Position numbers and translations under genes: made by a program. Below, piece after piece: positions 25,101 to 36,508 of a stretch of DNA of 64,000 nucleotides (its first letter is position 1; each line of letters opens with the position of its first letter). The stretch comes from Trichinella spiralis. Taxonomy: Eukaryota; Nematoda; Enoplea; Trichinellida; Trichinellidae. The notes under the pieces were generated by a model. That model made no database searches and was not told where the DNA came from. It worked only from the letters and a program-made list of their open reading frames with translations. The stretch covers positions 13,625,021 through 13,689,020 of the forward strand of contig CM012955.1 of the NCBI GenBank assembly GCA_000181795.3, read 5' to 3'.

Positions 25101-28100
25101 AACTGCAAACATAGTAAGAGTTGATTTACCGATTGATTATTCACAATGCTATTTTATGCAATTGGAATATTAAAATGCAATTGTTTGAAAAGTGAAATAA
25201 TGCATTTTTTTTATTACGTAGATGCCTTCTGCAAAATAACGCTTAATTTTCTATTTATAAATCATAAACAGTTTGTTTACTTTTGTTCAAGCTAATGATA
25301 TAATAATTGTGGATTTTTAGTTTCGCACAGTGAAGAGGTCTCGTGTCCGAAAATCAGAGCACCTGCAACTACCTCTTTGAACAACACAAAGACCTCCAAT
25401 ACTCATCAGCTCACTAGTCACACGCAGTCGACGCTTTCTAGCTTCTCACCGAAAGCAGCGCTCATTAAGCAGCTGCCGACTATTCAAAGCGCTCCAACTA
25501 CACCGAGTCGTCTAGCCAGGCCGTCATTTGTAGCCAAACCGAAAGAAGTCGGTTCAGAAAAATGGATTAATCCTGCGGTTGGTGATTTGAAAAATTCAAA
25601 AATTCCAAGCTCATCTACAGCCGTTCAACCTGACTCGAGAAAAATGCCACAACAGGTTCCAGTCAAATCGGCCAATATCAAGTCAAAAATACTCGCACCT
25701 GCTGACAGGAAACCAGTGAAAAAATCCGCTTCACAAAATTCTGGTGGATTTATATTCAAGCCGTTGCAAGAGATTCAAAGTTCGTCTCATCTGCTGAAAA
25801 AATCCGAAGCTGCTATGAAACTCTCCACTGAATCCACAGCAGCAATCAGTTGTGCTAGTGGAAAACCAAAGTCATCCAATAGTCCATCGACATCGTGCCT
25901 TTCCTCGCATTCTCCAGTAAGCAAAGTCGGTCGCATCGTGCACAATCAACCTTCTAAAGTAATATCGCCAACCACTCGTCGCGGGATTCCAAAACCAACT
26001 TTAGCTGTCAAAGGCACAGCAAAAGAAGTTCAAGATGCTGCAGCAAAAGTGCCAATAATAACAACAAGTAATCGAAAGTTTTTATCCGACATCAAAATGT
26101 CTAGATATGGTGGTGGTACTGGTGTTTGCTTAAAAAGTTTGTCAGAGAGCAATACCACTGCAACACTGCCATATAGCCGTAGCGTGCCCAAATCTGTTCC
26201 CAAAATGACTGCAGTTCAGAATTCAGATCAAAGGCTAACATCATCCGCAGGAAACTGTTCCCAGTCTAATGGCCCGGCTTCAGTTGTCATGGTCAGTAAT
26301 AATGACAGTACTGATAATAATAATAATAATGACAACAACAACAACAACAATAATAATAATACAATGACGAATGCAGTAGTTGGTGTAGTGTCACCAATCA
26401 CCCAGAGGCGAAAGATGAACACGGCTTTGATAAAGGCCAAAGATGGCTTTGATTGTTCAAGTGATAATGACGAGCAAAGTGATTCGACATCGTCGCAGAC
26501 CAGCGACAATGTCAGTGTGATTTGTTGCCCACCACTTTGTGGCGAAGAACTTTATGCTGCCGCTACGAAAAATAAAGCGGAAACTGCTGACAATGTGGTC
26601 AACAGAAGAAGTAGAGGTCGTTTAGAAACAACGTTCGACTGCAGTGATGGTGTCGTTGTTACTCAGGAAATATGCGGAGAAAAGCTGGATAACGATCCCG
26701 ATTTACAATCCATTGTGCCAATGGATTGTACACTGCCCAGTTTAGCATTCAATGCTATGTTGATCAATTCGACTCAACAAAGAGCATCCTCTGATTTAGA
26801 TATGATTGTGAAATCGTCCGATCATACTACTGGTATAGTATATTTATTGTACGTGTACAGCTCTTGTGCGCAATAATTTACTGCTATCTGCCTAGGAGCA
26901 ACAAATACAAGTGAAGGTGCAAATGGCAAAGAATCGTCAAAAGATAAGCAGCCGAATCAACCTACTGCCGCAAAAAATGAGTCAGATTGTAATTTGACTG
27001 CGTATGCACGACGGATGCAAGATCGTTTTCGGGAAGGTCTCGAAGCAGCGCAGAATGTGCTAATTAACTGTTACGCATTGGATAGTAGGTAAGCAATCCC
27101 CGTTCAATATGTCAACTGAATAACAAGAACAGAACATTTTAATTTAATTCGTTTGATAAACAGAATTCAAATGTAAAAATGAATCATTCCTGTAGGCTTA
27201 ATTAATTAATTAATTAATTAATTGATTAATTAATGGTCATACTTTTCAACTAAATTACCCTCACTCTCTATGCATTATAATGTAACATGTAAAAAAAGCG
27301 TTCGAATCTAGGAAATTAAAAAAAACATTTAACAATTTTTGCATACAAACTGAAGCATGAATAGAAGAACCATATTATTATTTGCATTTCAAAATTGCCC
27401 ATAAATTGATAATATATGATAAATGGATAGATAATTCGTGTTCAAAAAGAATTTAAATTTATCGATGCTTATATGCTTATCTGTTCAGTTTGCTTCCCAC
27501 TGAGTTACAGTGAGTATATATGATTAACTCATTATCGAGCAAAATTGCCGTAAAGGAAATATAAATTTAGCAATTTTAAAATATATTCCACGTTTTCAAT
27601 TAATCATTGCTGTCCCCCCCCCACCCCAATTCACTGCACAAATCTTATCAGTCGCAGCAGCACTGGTCTAAGAACGGCGTAAAGCGATGCTTTTGAAAAT
27701 CGATATTTTTTCAAAAGAACAATTTCACACGAGTGACAGAGAAAAAATCTGTAAAACATTAATTAAATAAATGTGCTTTCTCGCGTTGCTTAATTTAAAA
27801 AATTGAAATATTCTCTCACATATAAAAAAAAGTCTAAGATAAATTGAAGCATTGTTGTTTCTCCAAATAGCCTTTAATCAAACGCTAACAAACAAACAAT
27901 AAGAGCCGATAAAACACGCCGAATAATCTGGTAAGTTCAAAGTTTGTAATGTTAAACAATTGACATTAGAACCTACTGTATTGTAAAATTTAGTTGAAAT
28001 TTTTCTGCACACAAAACAAAAATTTAAATACATAGCACTAAGAATGTGTTTAGTCGAGGTAGTTTTGTTAGTAGAGAATCAGCGTGAAATGGGTCAAACC

Positions 28101-31100
28101 ATCCAAGCGAACCAAGTAGGTGATTAGGATCGTTTTGCTTGGATTATTCGATTTGCTTGCTTCTTTCGATTGATAAACGAAACGCATTGACTATTTTTAC
28201 ATATACATATCTGTATTTATGTATGTATGCATGCATATGCATACGCATATGCATATGTGTATATATGGGAGGATGACTCTCAATGGAGAAGAGCTTTTCC
28301 CATAGGAGTCAATAATTCGTCCTTCACAAATGTGGACATGAAATCAAATTGATAGTGGATAAATAAAACCTAAAACGGCTGGTCACAAATTCAGTTCTTT
28401 AGCTTCGAGGACAGTAGCAGTTGCTCTCTGAGCAGTGACATCAGTGTGGACGATTACGGAACAGACGATTGGACAGGTTCATCGGGATCTGATTACGTGG
28501 CAACGTCGAAAACAGACCTACTAACCGACTGTTTGGATGCTCAAGCAAATAATTTTAACAATAATTTCAAAGGTCCGTTGGTGAACAAGCTCAACAAGCC
28601 AGTCGACGATTTAACTGCAGCAGCTTCAGGCAAATTTATTATTATTATTATTGTGTAATTGAAAAAAAGGTTTTAAAAAACGTATATTTTTAGCGAATAG
28701 TAATAATAAAATGACCAAGTTTCAAAAGAATCAAGAAAGCTACAACCCCAGCGGCAATTTGTTGGAAAGCGCAATCACCGAACGTAGCCATTTGAAGCCA
28801 CCGACCTTCGGAGGCTACAATTCACTGGATCGTAAAAAGCGCCTCGCAAAGCAGCCTGCTTCTAACGATGCTGAACTGTGGGCAATGGTCAGCCCAAGAC
28901 ATGTACGTGCTTCGAAAGGAGCCTGTCATGCATCGGACATCAACGCGGGTGCAAACGCAGGTAAAAATCTCAGTTATACATACATACCTACACACACATT
29001 CTTATTGGCAAATTGTTCGGAAATATTTACATATAAATCTATGATAAACATCTATCTACCGTTCACACAGTGTAAAAAAAAGTGGTAGTTATAACGTACA
29101 TGTTCAATAAATAAATTGCAGGGAATAATAATAGCACAATGAGCCGTAGTATGGTTGAAGAAAATGCGATCAGCGCGACGCCGATAAAAAGTAATGGACA
29201 ACAACATTTGAAACGTTCTCAGCAGTTATTGTCGCCTCGACGTGGAGTGGATTTATGCTTAAAATGTAGTTTTATTCTTTTGTTTTTTTTGGAAAAATAC
29301 TCGAAAAATATTTTCCTTCTCTTTCAGCAGCTAACGGCTCATCCGGTTTAAAGCCACCGTTGCCTAATCGGGAGAGAAATCTATTAAAAATGGACCCACC
29401 GTTACTATTCTCAGCCCGTCAAACAACGCGAACAACAAACGACACATTCGATGTACATAACGGGTTAGTATGGATATTTTGTCGTGAAAAGATACTTTAT
29501 AAATATGATTAACGTTGTTTGAATTTGTGATGAAAATTTTCAAACATTGAATGTATGCCAAAAAAATGTACAAATAATAATTAGGGATTTCAAATAGATA
29601 CAATGCTTCATTATTCTGATTCTGATAAACGTTAAAATGAAATCACGCCAAATGTACGTTGCAAAAAATTTCCCTGACTAATTTAATGATGCAGCAGTAA
29701 TTACTTTTGAAGAAAAAAAAACATTCAAAGTTACTTACCAATTTTTTTAGAAGTAAACCGTTTAAAATTGTGCCTAAAGCACCGGGTAGTGCGCGTTCGT
29801 TGCCGATTCAACGGAACAATCATGGTGAGATTTATGCAGGTTTCAATGGAAAGCCGGTCGACAGGCTTCATCTTGATGAAGTTCACGGATCTTCTTTGTC
29901 ATTATCTTCCAATTCAAGTTCGTTGTATTCTTCGGTGTGTATATATTATACATATGCATATTTTTTTTTCAGTTTTCCCTAAAATCAATGTAAAATATTA
30001 ATTCGATGCACTTAGTGATAAATTGTGATTGATTTCTTTTTTGTAAACCATTCTTCATACAGATTGAGGAAAAATACCAAGCGGAAATTCGTAAATTGCA
30101 CAAAGAAGTCGAAGCTTACAAAGACAAAGTGCAAACTTTAACTACACAACAGACAACTTATGTTCGTGTGAATGTGATCATTCAGAATAGAATGAGAAAA
30201 AAGTTCACTTTTTTAGGCTCATGTTGTTGCAGCATTTGAACAATCGTTGAAAAGCATGACAAAGCGAGTTCAAGCACTGACTGCTTCGTCTCATCAAAAA
30301 GTATTTCTTCTTCTTTCGTGCATATTTTACAAACCTGCTGTTAAGTTAGAATGTTTATGCTTGCTTTTTTGGTATTTTTTTCCAGGATATGGAATTGCAT
30401 GGACTGAGACAAGAAATCGATCTCCTCCGTATGCCTACAATTTCAGCAGCAACTGCTGAAAATGAACGCACGAGTGATTCATCAAACACGGCGGCTGTAC
30501 AGAAATTTCAAAAAAATAATGGTAAAAAAAGTTCAAAACCGTGCGCGCATTTGCCAGTATTGAAAACAAAAGAAAGAATAATTATATAAATATATACATA
30601 ATAACATTTACATAATAAACATTAATAATAAACGAACATACAATATGTATGTGGAATTAATGAATTATTTTTCAAATTTCAGACCTCTGTCGTCACCTTT
30701 CGACGGAAAGTTTGAAAAGCACTGCAAGCCAGGGATCATCGTCAAGTTTGTGTAAAATGTCCTTACCGGACATAGACAAAAAGAATCGTCGTGGTTGGGT
30801 GAGTAGATTTTTCAATGTGTAAAAAATATATTGCTATCTAGTCTTATCCATAACAAAAATGCTTTGTCAGGGGCAAAACGTCGACGTTTCTCAGGTACTG
30901 CCGCAGTATTCGACACGTAGTAACGTAATCTGCTAACAAAAAATTCATGTCTTCTTTTGTGTAGTAGTGTGGGAGTTTTTGTCTTTATTTTTCTGTTTGT
31001 CGTACGTACGTCTTTTCGGTATAATAATGCACTATTATTTATATACTGCGTTGTGTAGTGTACCACCAATAATGCATGGTTGTACTTGTTTGCACACCTT

Positions 31101-34100
31101 GCACTCGGTAAAATGGTCATTTTTTCAGATCCGATTTTTATTAATAACAGGTTATATAATTAAATTAATTAATTAAACTGACTAAAACTGCTGAAACTGA
31201 AGCTTAATTGATTAAGTCATTTGTAAAATAATTTTTCCCTATAATATTTATCAAGCCACACACACTGATGAAGAAAAATGTGTTCAATTTTACAAATCAA
31301 ATTATTGATTGCAGTTGCCATCCATATGAGTGTTCTTTTAATTCATTACTTTTTCCTTCCTTATGCACATCATATTTATTGTTATTTTTCATATGTTGTG
31401 AAGTATCCAAGCATGCTTGTTGTTTGTGCTTTAGTTGCGAAGTTCTTTCCGCAAAGCATTCAGTAAAAATAAAAAGAACAAAATGGGTAGTGTATCCGAT
31501 GCCGAAGAATCGCAAGCAAACGGTCGATGTTGTGCCAAAAGTGGAAGAAAATTTTCGTAAGCAAAATTAGCAATATTATCGTTATTATTATTATTTATTG
31601 TCGTCGTTGTTGTTGTTGTTTCCTTAGAATCTGTGATCGGGATATTGAAGAGCTGATTTGTTCGTTGAGAAAAAAGTTAATTGAAAAGGATTGCGCTTTG
31701 ACTGATTTACGACTCGAGGCTCTTACATCTGCTCAGCATGTGGATCAGCTTAAGGAAGCGTTGTACAGAATAAAGGTAATTGCAACTAACTGAAAATGAG
31801 CGTTGAGAAAAAATAATTGAAATAACATTAAACAGCAAAACAGACACTACTGGTTTAAACAAGCTTCGCTTGTTGGATAATTTAGTCGACATATTATAAT
31901 TACATTGCATCACAGTATTATTGATTTTATGAAATTTTATCTAAATACACACAAAGAGTATGCAGAAAATTGTTAACAAAGAAGAATACATGTGGAAAAT
32001 ATTTCAGTCAGAGATGGACATATTAAAAGAAAGCAATTCCCGTTTACGGAGACGAGCCGCACGCCTTTCCCAAGCTTGCAGTCATGGCTCCTTGCCCGCT
32101 TTGATAGGTGACGACCAAGACTTGGACGTTTCGCGTGAAATTTTGACCATTTGTCCACTTCGTTTGGATTCGTCAAGTAAAACAGTTGTTTTTTTTCCCC
32201 AGTATTTCGACAATAACCAAACCAACAACCGATTATAAAAATTTCAGAGCTAGGAGTGAAAAGCATGCAAATTCGTGTAGCTATTGCAAGTGAACCTGGT
32301 TGGCATCCTGAATGGAATATTGGGCAAAATGACCAGATCGAGGTAAATGAAGTGCAAATGAACAACAAATAACACTTCACGTGAAAATTATTAATAAGAA
32401 TAATAATAAGGATCGTTTCAGTCGAACATTATGATTGCACGTTGTCAAATCACTGATCAAATGCAATGGAACAGTGTGGAGTGTCAGATTTGGACAGTTT
32501 TCAAAGTGAGTAGTTTTCGAAAAAAAGAAAGCACTGATTGATCGGAATGATCGTCGTTCTATTTGTTGTGCATGGAAATAAACCTTTTCAGGAATATATG
32601 CTACGCGTGGACCCGGTTTCGGGTTTGGGATTGGACGAGCGCAGTGTGTTGCAGTGTTCAGTTGGCAGTTGCGTTGTGGAACCGCTGTCGACAAAGTCGA
32701 CGCTCACAGCGTTTCAGCTTTTCGTCGAAATGAACACCGACATCTTGTTGTTGCATTTACGTGGAGCTGTGCAAGGGGCTTTCGACGCTTTGGCTTTCGA
32801 GACCCTGATACCGAAACCTGTGGTCCAACGCTACGCCACTTTGCTGCTCGAACATCGGCGTGTCATACTGTCGCGAACGTGCGGAGCCGACCGGCATACT
32901 TTGGCGCGAAGTTTGGTTCGACACTGTGTTTTGAAGTATGTGAAAATTAGAACCAAATTATACCTGGCATACCATGCATGGATGTTTCAGGTCGAATGGG
33001 GTTTGGCGCGATGATGCGGTTTTCACATTCGACGCCAGCGAACCGAATTCAGCTAACTGTGTTCGCCAATTTCTCGACAACATATCCGACAATCAGTGGG
33101 AGCGAGCTTTTTTCTACTTTTATACCAAGCGTTCAAACGATTTCATACTTCTTTTTTTTCTACAGATGCTGTACCAGCCAACTTCCGACTGCGGTTATTT
33201 TCAATGGTTTTTCAACTTTGAGCCAATCGGCGGAAATTTTCGCGGCTCTGTCCAAAATTCCTGCCCATCAATGTCCGTATACGGTCGTTGTGACCGGTCG
33301 ATCAGCCAGTACAGCCGCCGCGACGGATCTGCAATTTCGTCACGATTTCCGGTAATAGGGAAACTATATTTGCATATATACACATATATACACGCAAATA
33401 TATATATATATATATACAACAATGCAATACGTACAGGTGGATTCTTTGCGGAAGTCAAGTGGAACCGATGAGAGGTATGCTCGCGAGATGCTTGCGTCAA
33501 CGACTGGTGGACAGTGAGGTGCGTCGTAATGTTCGTCTGGGGACGGATTTGAATGACTTGTTCGAATGGCTTTCACAACTCTGGGCTCATCTGTGCAAAG
33601 TGATAGATAATTTTCTTCCATTTGATTTGCTTGCATTCTCACAGTTCACAACAATCTTTCTTCTTCTAGTACATAGAAACATTTCAACTCTCTGACGCGC
33701 CGATCGATGCTAAAATATTCTTGGATTGTCCAATGGATCGACTTCAAGCTCGTCAATGGTTTCTCGACGTGTGGAAACGTTTGATTGATCCTCATCTGAT
33801 GCAAACGACGGTCGAAGATTTACAAGTTGCATATGCTACTATCACTATATATTATTTATTCATTTCTATATCTAATTTCTCCTCTTTACTGATAATTCAG
33901 GTTTACGGCTTCGCAAGTCATCTGCAAGAACTTGTCTCTTTCATCACCGATACATGGCCATGGAATGAAGAGAATAACGATCTGCCAGGGGAAATTTTGT
34001 CAACGTTGACGTTTGTACAAAATTCACGAACAGATGTGCCATTAGAAGGCAAGCTGCTCTCCAATTATGCTGACAACAAAGATCCACTGGTATTTTACGT

Positions 34101-34270
34101 GATTCGGTTTTGTCTTTTTTTTCATCTAATATTATTTTCAGATGAGTTTGATTCGTCTTCAACAAACTTCAAAGTTGCAAGAACAAATTGAAAACTCAGT
34201 GGATAACTACGTCCATAATCATCATCATCATCATCACCAGTACACTTCGAACGTTGATGCTTCTGTATGA
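16116..34270 (+). CDS. unc-53: Neuron navigator (NAV/UNC-53 family)
   Basis: This is a 29-exon gene of 5628 coding bases (1875 codons), and all splice phases agree. NAV proteins link EB1-marked microtubule tips and actin regulators during axon and cell outgrowth. Domains in order are a CH domain, a long Ser/Asn-rich disordered region, coiled coils and a C-terminal AAA-like module, the same order and size as C. elegans UNC-53. Exons 1-15: 16116-16208, 19517-19634, 21859-21911, 21991-22063, 22278-22428, 23914-24065, 25321-26832, 26896-27088, 28403-28629, 28694-28960, 29122-29265, 29328-29463, 29751-29934, 30063-30161, 30217-30300. Exons 16-29: 30386-30521, 30683-30798, 31435-31556, 31628-31775, 32008-32176, 32248-32342, 32422-32505, 32592-32935, 32991-33095, 33166-33351, 33437-33599, 33670-33825, 33901-34089, 34142-34270. 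The first exon is the least certain. It starts at ATG 16116 with an in-frame TGA 24 bases upstream and joins in phase to the CH exon. Confidence 0.93.
17320..17979. other. GC-richer island in NAV intron 1
   Basis: This 660-bp patch in the 3.3-kb first intron is clearly less AT-rich than its surroundings. Open stretches occur on both strands, for example a plus-strand frame ending FPFRVETFPFFEYI at 17977 and another with MSVRDRVKFIRHGSGYGLI from 17534. No known family is recognised. It may be an alternative first exon, an enhancer, or a decayed insertion. Confidence 0.35.
19517..22428 (+). other. NAV calponin-homology (CH) domain exons 2-5
   Basis: Four exons encode the CH domain. Landmarks are IYTGWANRYLEKH, RVIRDLQKDLQDSLALVDVI, KNAVQILENIAACLQYLADI and EIRDGQVKSILGLFYSLS. 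These align along the whole NAV-type CH fold, whose vertebrate counterpart begins KIYTDWANHYL and ends KAILGLFFSLSRYKQQ. The exons are 118, 53, 73 and 151 bases. Splice phases 1, 0, 1 and 2 at successive ends restore the frame exactly, which is strong evidence that these small exons scattered through 3 kb are real. Confidence 0.93.
23914..27088 (+). other. NAV disordered region with SxIP motifs and Asn run
   Basis: Exons 6-8 encode a Ser/Thr/Lys/Pro-rich region without predicted fold. Two S-x-I-P tetrapeptides occur, SHIP in exon 6 and SKIP (NSKIPSS) in exon 7. SxIP is the established EB1-binding motif that puts NAV proteins on growing microtubule ends. Near 26314-26361 exon 7 has an almost pure Asn tract encoded by AAT/AAC, interrupted by one Asp. 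The exon ends with GVVSPITQRR, shared with UNC-53 (GVVSPI). Exon 8 carries RRMQDRFREGLEAAQN, matching the conserved MREKLKEY block just before the FEDSSSLSS motif of exon 9. Confidence 0.85.
28630..28693 (+). other. GC-AG intron in NAV
   Basis: Exon 9 ends CAG and the intron starts GCAAAT. It ends TTTTTAG 64 bases later. The nearby GT sites at 28653 and 28655 give the wrong phase, while the GC site restores the frame (G + CG = Ala) into exon 10. Apart from the C at +2 the site fits the U1 consensus well. Confidence 0.85.
30063..31775 (+). other. NAV coiled-coil and basic linker exons 14-19
   Basis: These exons encode two heptad-like helices. The first spans KYQAEIRKLHKEVEAYKDKV through FEQSLKSMTKRVQAL and MELHGLRQEIDLL. 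The second runs from RDIEELICSLRKKLIEKDCA to QLKEALYRIK. Between them lies the conserved basic block LRSSFRKAFSKNKK after the exon-17 terminal Trp, equivalent to WLRSSFKQAFGKKK in vertebrate NAVs. Both coiled coils and the basic block are shared by all NAV/UNC-53 proteins. Confidence 0.9.
32592..34270 (+). other. NAV AAA-like module with degenerate Walker motifs
   Basis: Exons 23-29 match the C-terminal AAA region of NAVs: LIPKPVVQRYATLLLEHRRV, RQFLDNISDNQ, HQCPYTVVVTG, LQFRHDFRWILC, VEPMRGMLARCLRQRL, KIFLDCPMD, RQWFLDVWKRLIDPHLM and ITDTWPWNEE. Where NAVs have the P-loop GxxGxGKT this protein reads LSRTCGADRHTLAR, with no Gly-Lys-Ser/Thr. Where they have the Walker B ILDN it reads VIFNG. ATP binding is therefore probably lost while the fold is kept. 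The protein ends in a His run (VHNHHHHHHQY), where human NAVs also have a short His-containing tail after the DPLM block. Confidence 0.88.
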
Positions 34271-34555
34271 TGGTATATTGAAATTGGAATTTGATCATTC
34301 ACAGTGCTTTTATTCCCCCTTTTATCACAGCTCCTGCACCCCAAGCTTAACTGAATCATTGCACGCTTGTTTCCTTTTTTTCTACTTGCAACAACAACAA
34401 CAACAATACCGAGAATTACAACTGAATGCGAGATATGCCTGTCTGCCGTACATATATATATATATATACAGATAGATAGATAAATCAATTCGATTGTTGA
34501 TATTTTTGATTTTTTCTTCAAAAATATTATTACGTAAAAAAAATCAATAATAATT

Positions 34556-34561
34556 AATAAA
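34556..34561 (+). terminator. Poly(A) signal, NAV
   Basis: AATAAA lies 286 bases after the NAV stop codon and before the next plus-strand gene. It is the best-placed hexamer for the NAV transcript. Confidence 0.45.
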
Positions 34562-34714
34562 TTTCTTTAAAACATCTGTTAAAATAACATTTGTTTAAAT
34601 TCGTTTTAAAGTTTAAAACACGGCAAGTATCATGATATGTTAGTTGACTAATGTTAGGGGATTTAAAAACACAACTGACCTGAAAGTGGAAAGTTCTTCG
34701 AATAAGAAATTTTC

Positions 34715-35678
34715 ATGGGAAGCAAATCGAAAAAGTCAGCTAAAGCCAGTAAGCGTGAAATTATCATCATGCGCCACGCGGAACGGGTCGACGATATTTT
34801 TCATACGTGGAGCGACATCGCGCTTAAAAATGGAAGTTACTTTCGATTCGACATCAATATGCCAGACGATGTGCAAATGAGAAGCCCGGAGATGTTAGAA
34901 AGTTACATTCGTTGGACATGCGACCCGCCCATTACTGTCAACGGCAAAGAGATGGCCAGATATCTGGGAAAATTGTTCGCTTCCAGAAAGAAAAATATCT
35001 ACGCAATCTACTCTTCGCCGGCAGTACGCTGCGTGCAAACGGCGAATGCGTTTGCTGAAAGTATGCAAGCAAAGCAAAAAAAATTTAACAATAATTTTTC
35101 GTTTAATTTCGTTTTCTTTTCTATTCTGCATTTATTAGCCTACGGCAAATATTTTCCGAACCGAAATTTGAGTATTCGAGTGGAAGGTGGCCTGTATGAT
35201 TTCATTCACGAAAATATGGCTGTTGTTCCGAATTTTATTGAGTTAGCTGAACTGAAACAATGGAAATTAAATGTGGATATGAAATACAAGTACCGACTAT
35301 AAATTTACAATATTATTGACATTTATTCTATCTATATGAACATTAATATAACTTGATATTTTCAGAAGTGTAATTGTGGCGGAAAACATGACACCAGATG
35401 ATTTTCAAGAAAACTACGCTATTTACTGCAAATCAGTTTTTGACAGCATTTTAGATAAAGTGAAAAAAAACTGCGCGGTATTGATCGTTACCCATGCACC
35501 ATGCTTCGCCGCATTTCGAACTTACATCCACCGTCCAATACAGAACAAAGAAAAAATGATGAAAACTATTCAATCTACGCCGTATCTGTTCATGTTAAAT
35601 TATATGCAAATGGAAAATGGAAAATGGGAACCAATACCCCCGCCGGTGGAATCTTTCAGTCACAAGGGAAACAAATGA
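34715..35678 (+). CDS. Histidine phosphatase, UBASH3/PGAM-like
   Basis: Three exons (34715-35060, 35139-35289, 35366-35678) give a 269-residue protein with consistent phases. It belongs to the branch-2-like histidine phosphatase group related to the C-terminal domain of UBASH3/STS proteins and nematode PGAM-like proteins. The active-site motif is MRHAERVDDIF at residues 19-29, with nucleophile His21 and Arg20/Arg24. Other expected elements are YSSPAVRCVQTA (phosphate Arg), VEGGLYDF (acid Glu) and VLIVTHAP (second His). All core residues are present, so it is probably active. The N-terminal UBA and SH3 domains of UBASH3 are absent. It starts with a short Lys/Ser-rich tail. The substrate cannot be told from sequence. 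The gene is 444 bp downstream of NAV on the same strand, too far for a typical nematode operon. Confidence 0.88.
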
Positions 35679-35834
35679 AAAATAACATAACTACAATAAT
35701 CATAATAATGCGCATTATTCCTTACCCATTGTATTACATTTATTCATTATGCAACTATCCCATCGATATAAGTACAGTTAAAATAATTCAATTCGCCATA
35801 CTTTAACGTGTAACACTCAAAGTTGATAAAATGA

Positions 35835-35840
35835 AATAAA
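35835..35840 (+). terminator. Poly(A) signal, histidine phosphatase gene
   Basis: AATAAA lies 157 bases after the stop. It is only about 33 bp from the 3' end of the convergent TMEM267 gene, so the two 3' UTRs probably abut or overlap. Confidence 0.45.
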
Positions 35841-35872
35841 ATATTAAAATAAAGAACAACTGTTTTCACATT

Positions 35873-36508
35873 TTACACATATCTTAATTCTGGTAATTGA
35901 GTTTGAACGTTAACTGTTGACACGTTCGATGGTAACAATCGAAACAACGCAACACCAAGTACAGGGCACAATAGGGCAAGCATGAACAAGTAGAGCCATT
36001 TGGCCAATGGTGGAGTAGTGCCAAAAGGATACATTGTATAACCTCGACGATTGGCGTCACGAGTTTGATGTGGAAACCAAATTAAAAATACAAAAACAAT
36101 TAAATAATTATGAGGGGAATTTTTCAACAACAAGTACAACAACACGTTCAACGACGCCGTAAATGTTGTAATATGGAACAATGGTCTGGTTCGCAAATGC
36201 AGAACAGCCCGCAAAGTGAAAGAATCGGCTTGGAATATATGATCAAAGTCTAAAGCAGAAGCAAAAATGCCGCACAAAATAGACAACGCCACGCGTCGAT
36301 TCCAAGTCGACAAACTAATAATCCAATCGACGACGAGCCAGAGTACAGCACTCGAAATACAGTGGGCAAATTCGTCGCAAACTACACGCAAAGCGAGACT
36401 GTATTTGCCGAACAAAACATGATCCGCCAGCATGTTCACCAAGATCGAAAATGCAAGCAAACTTGCAATCGACAACACTTTGATTGAAAACATTTGCCAC
36501 GCGCACAT
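35873..36508 (-). CDS. TMEM267: TMEM267 homologue
   Basis: An uninterrupted 211-codon frame matches vertebrate TMEM267 (C5orf28) along its length. Shared blocks are CISSAVLWLVVDWI, then SALDFDHIF, LHLRTRPLFH, FPHQTRDANRRG and YPFGTTPPLAKWLYLF, equivalent to SVIDVDHFF, RRPFLH, SHHIRDGIRHG and CPFGKTSPLPFWLY. It has about five or six hydrophobic segments, the first at residues 8-27. The D-x-D-H, R-P-x-x-H and H-x-x-R-D motifs recall the membrane-bound metal-dependent hydrolase fold of bacterial YdjM-type proteins. That functional reading is inference, and the cellular role is unknown. The gene is intronless, unlike its neighbours, and convergent with the phosphatase gene. Confidence 0.88.
   Translation of the reverse strand: MCAWQMFSIKVLSIASLLAFSILVNMLADHVLFGKYSLALRVVCDEFAHCISSAVLWLVVDWIISLSTWNRRVALSILCGIFASALDFDHIFQADSFTLRAVLHLRTRPLFHITTFTASLNVLLYLLLKNSPHNYLIVFVFLIWFPHQTRDANRRGYTMYPFGTTPPLAKWLYLFMLALLCPVLGVALFRLLPSNVSTVNVQTQLPELRYV

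Noticed and set aside
31119-31151. TTTTTTCAG site at 31129 as the acceptor after NAV exon 17
   Set aside because: It gives IRFLLITG, which does not match the family. The acceptor at 31434 gives LRSSFRKAFSKNKK, which does, in the same phase.
31561-31627. TTATTATTATT and TTGTTGTTG runs as a functional repeat
   Set aside because: They form the polypyrimidine and low-complexity part of a short NAV intron.
32008-32380. 135-codon minus-strand frame opposite NAV exons 20-21
   Set aside because: It is the antisense shadow of well-supported NAV exons.
33096-33165. Reading through from NAV exon 24 without splicing
   Set aside because: The frame stays open but becomes unlike the family. A 70-base intron with a GTGGGA donor and a CTACAG acceptor restores the QLPTAVIF block in phase.
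34271-36508. Operon joining NAV and the histidine phosphatase
   Set aside because: Spacing of 444 bp and a poly(A) signal between the genes are unlike nematode operons, and the next gene is on the other strand.
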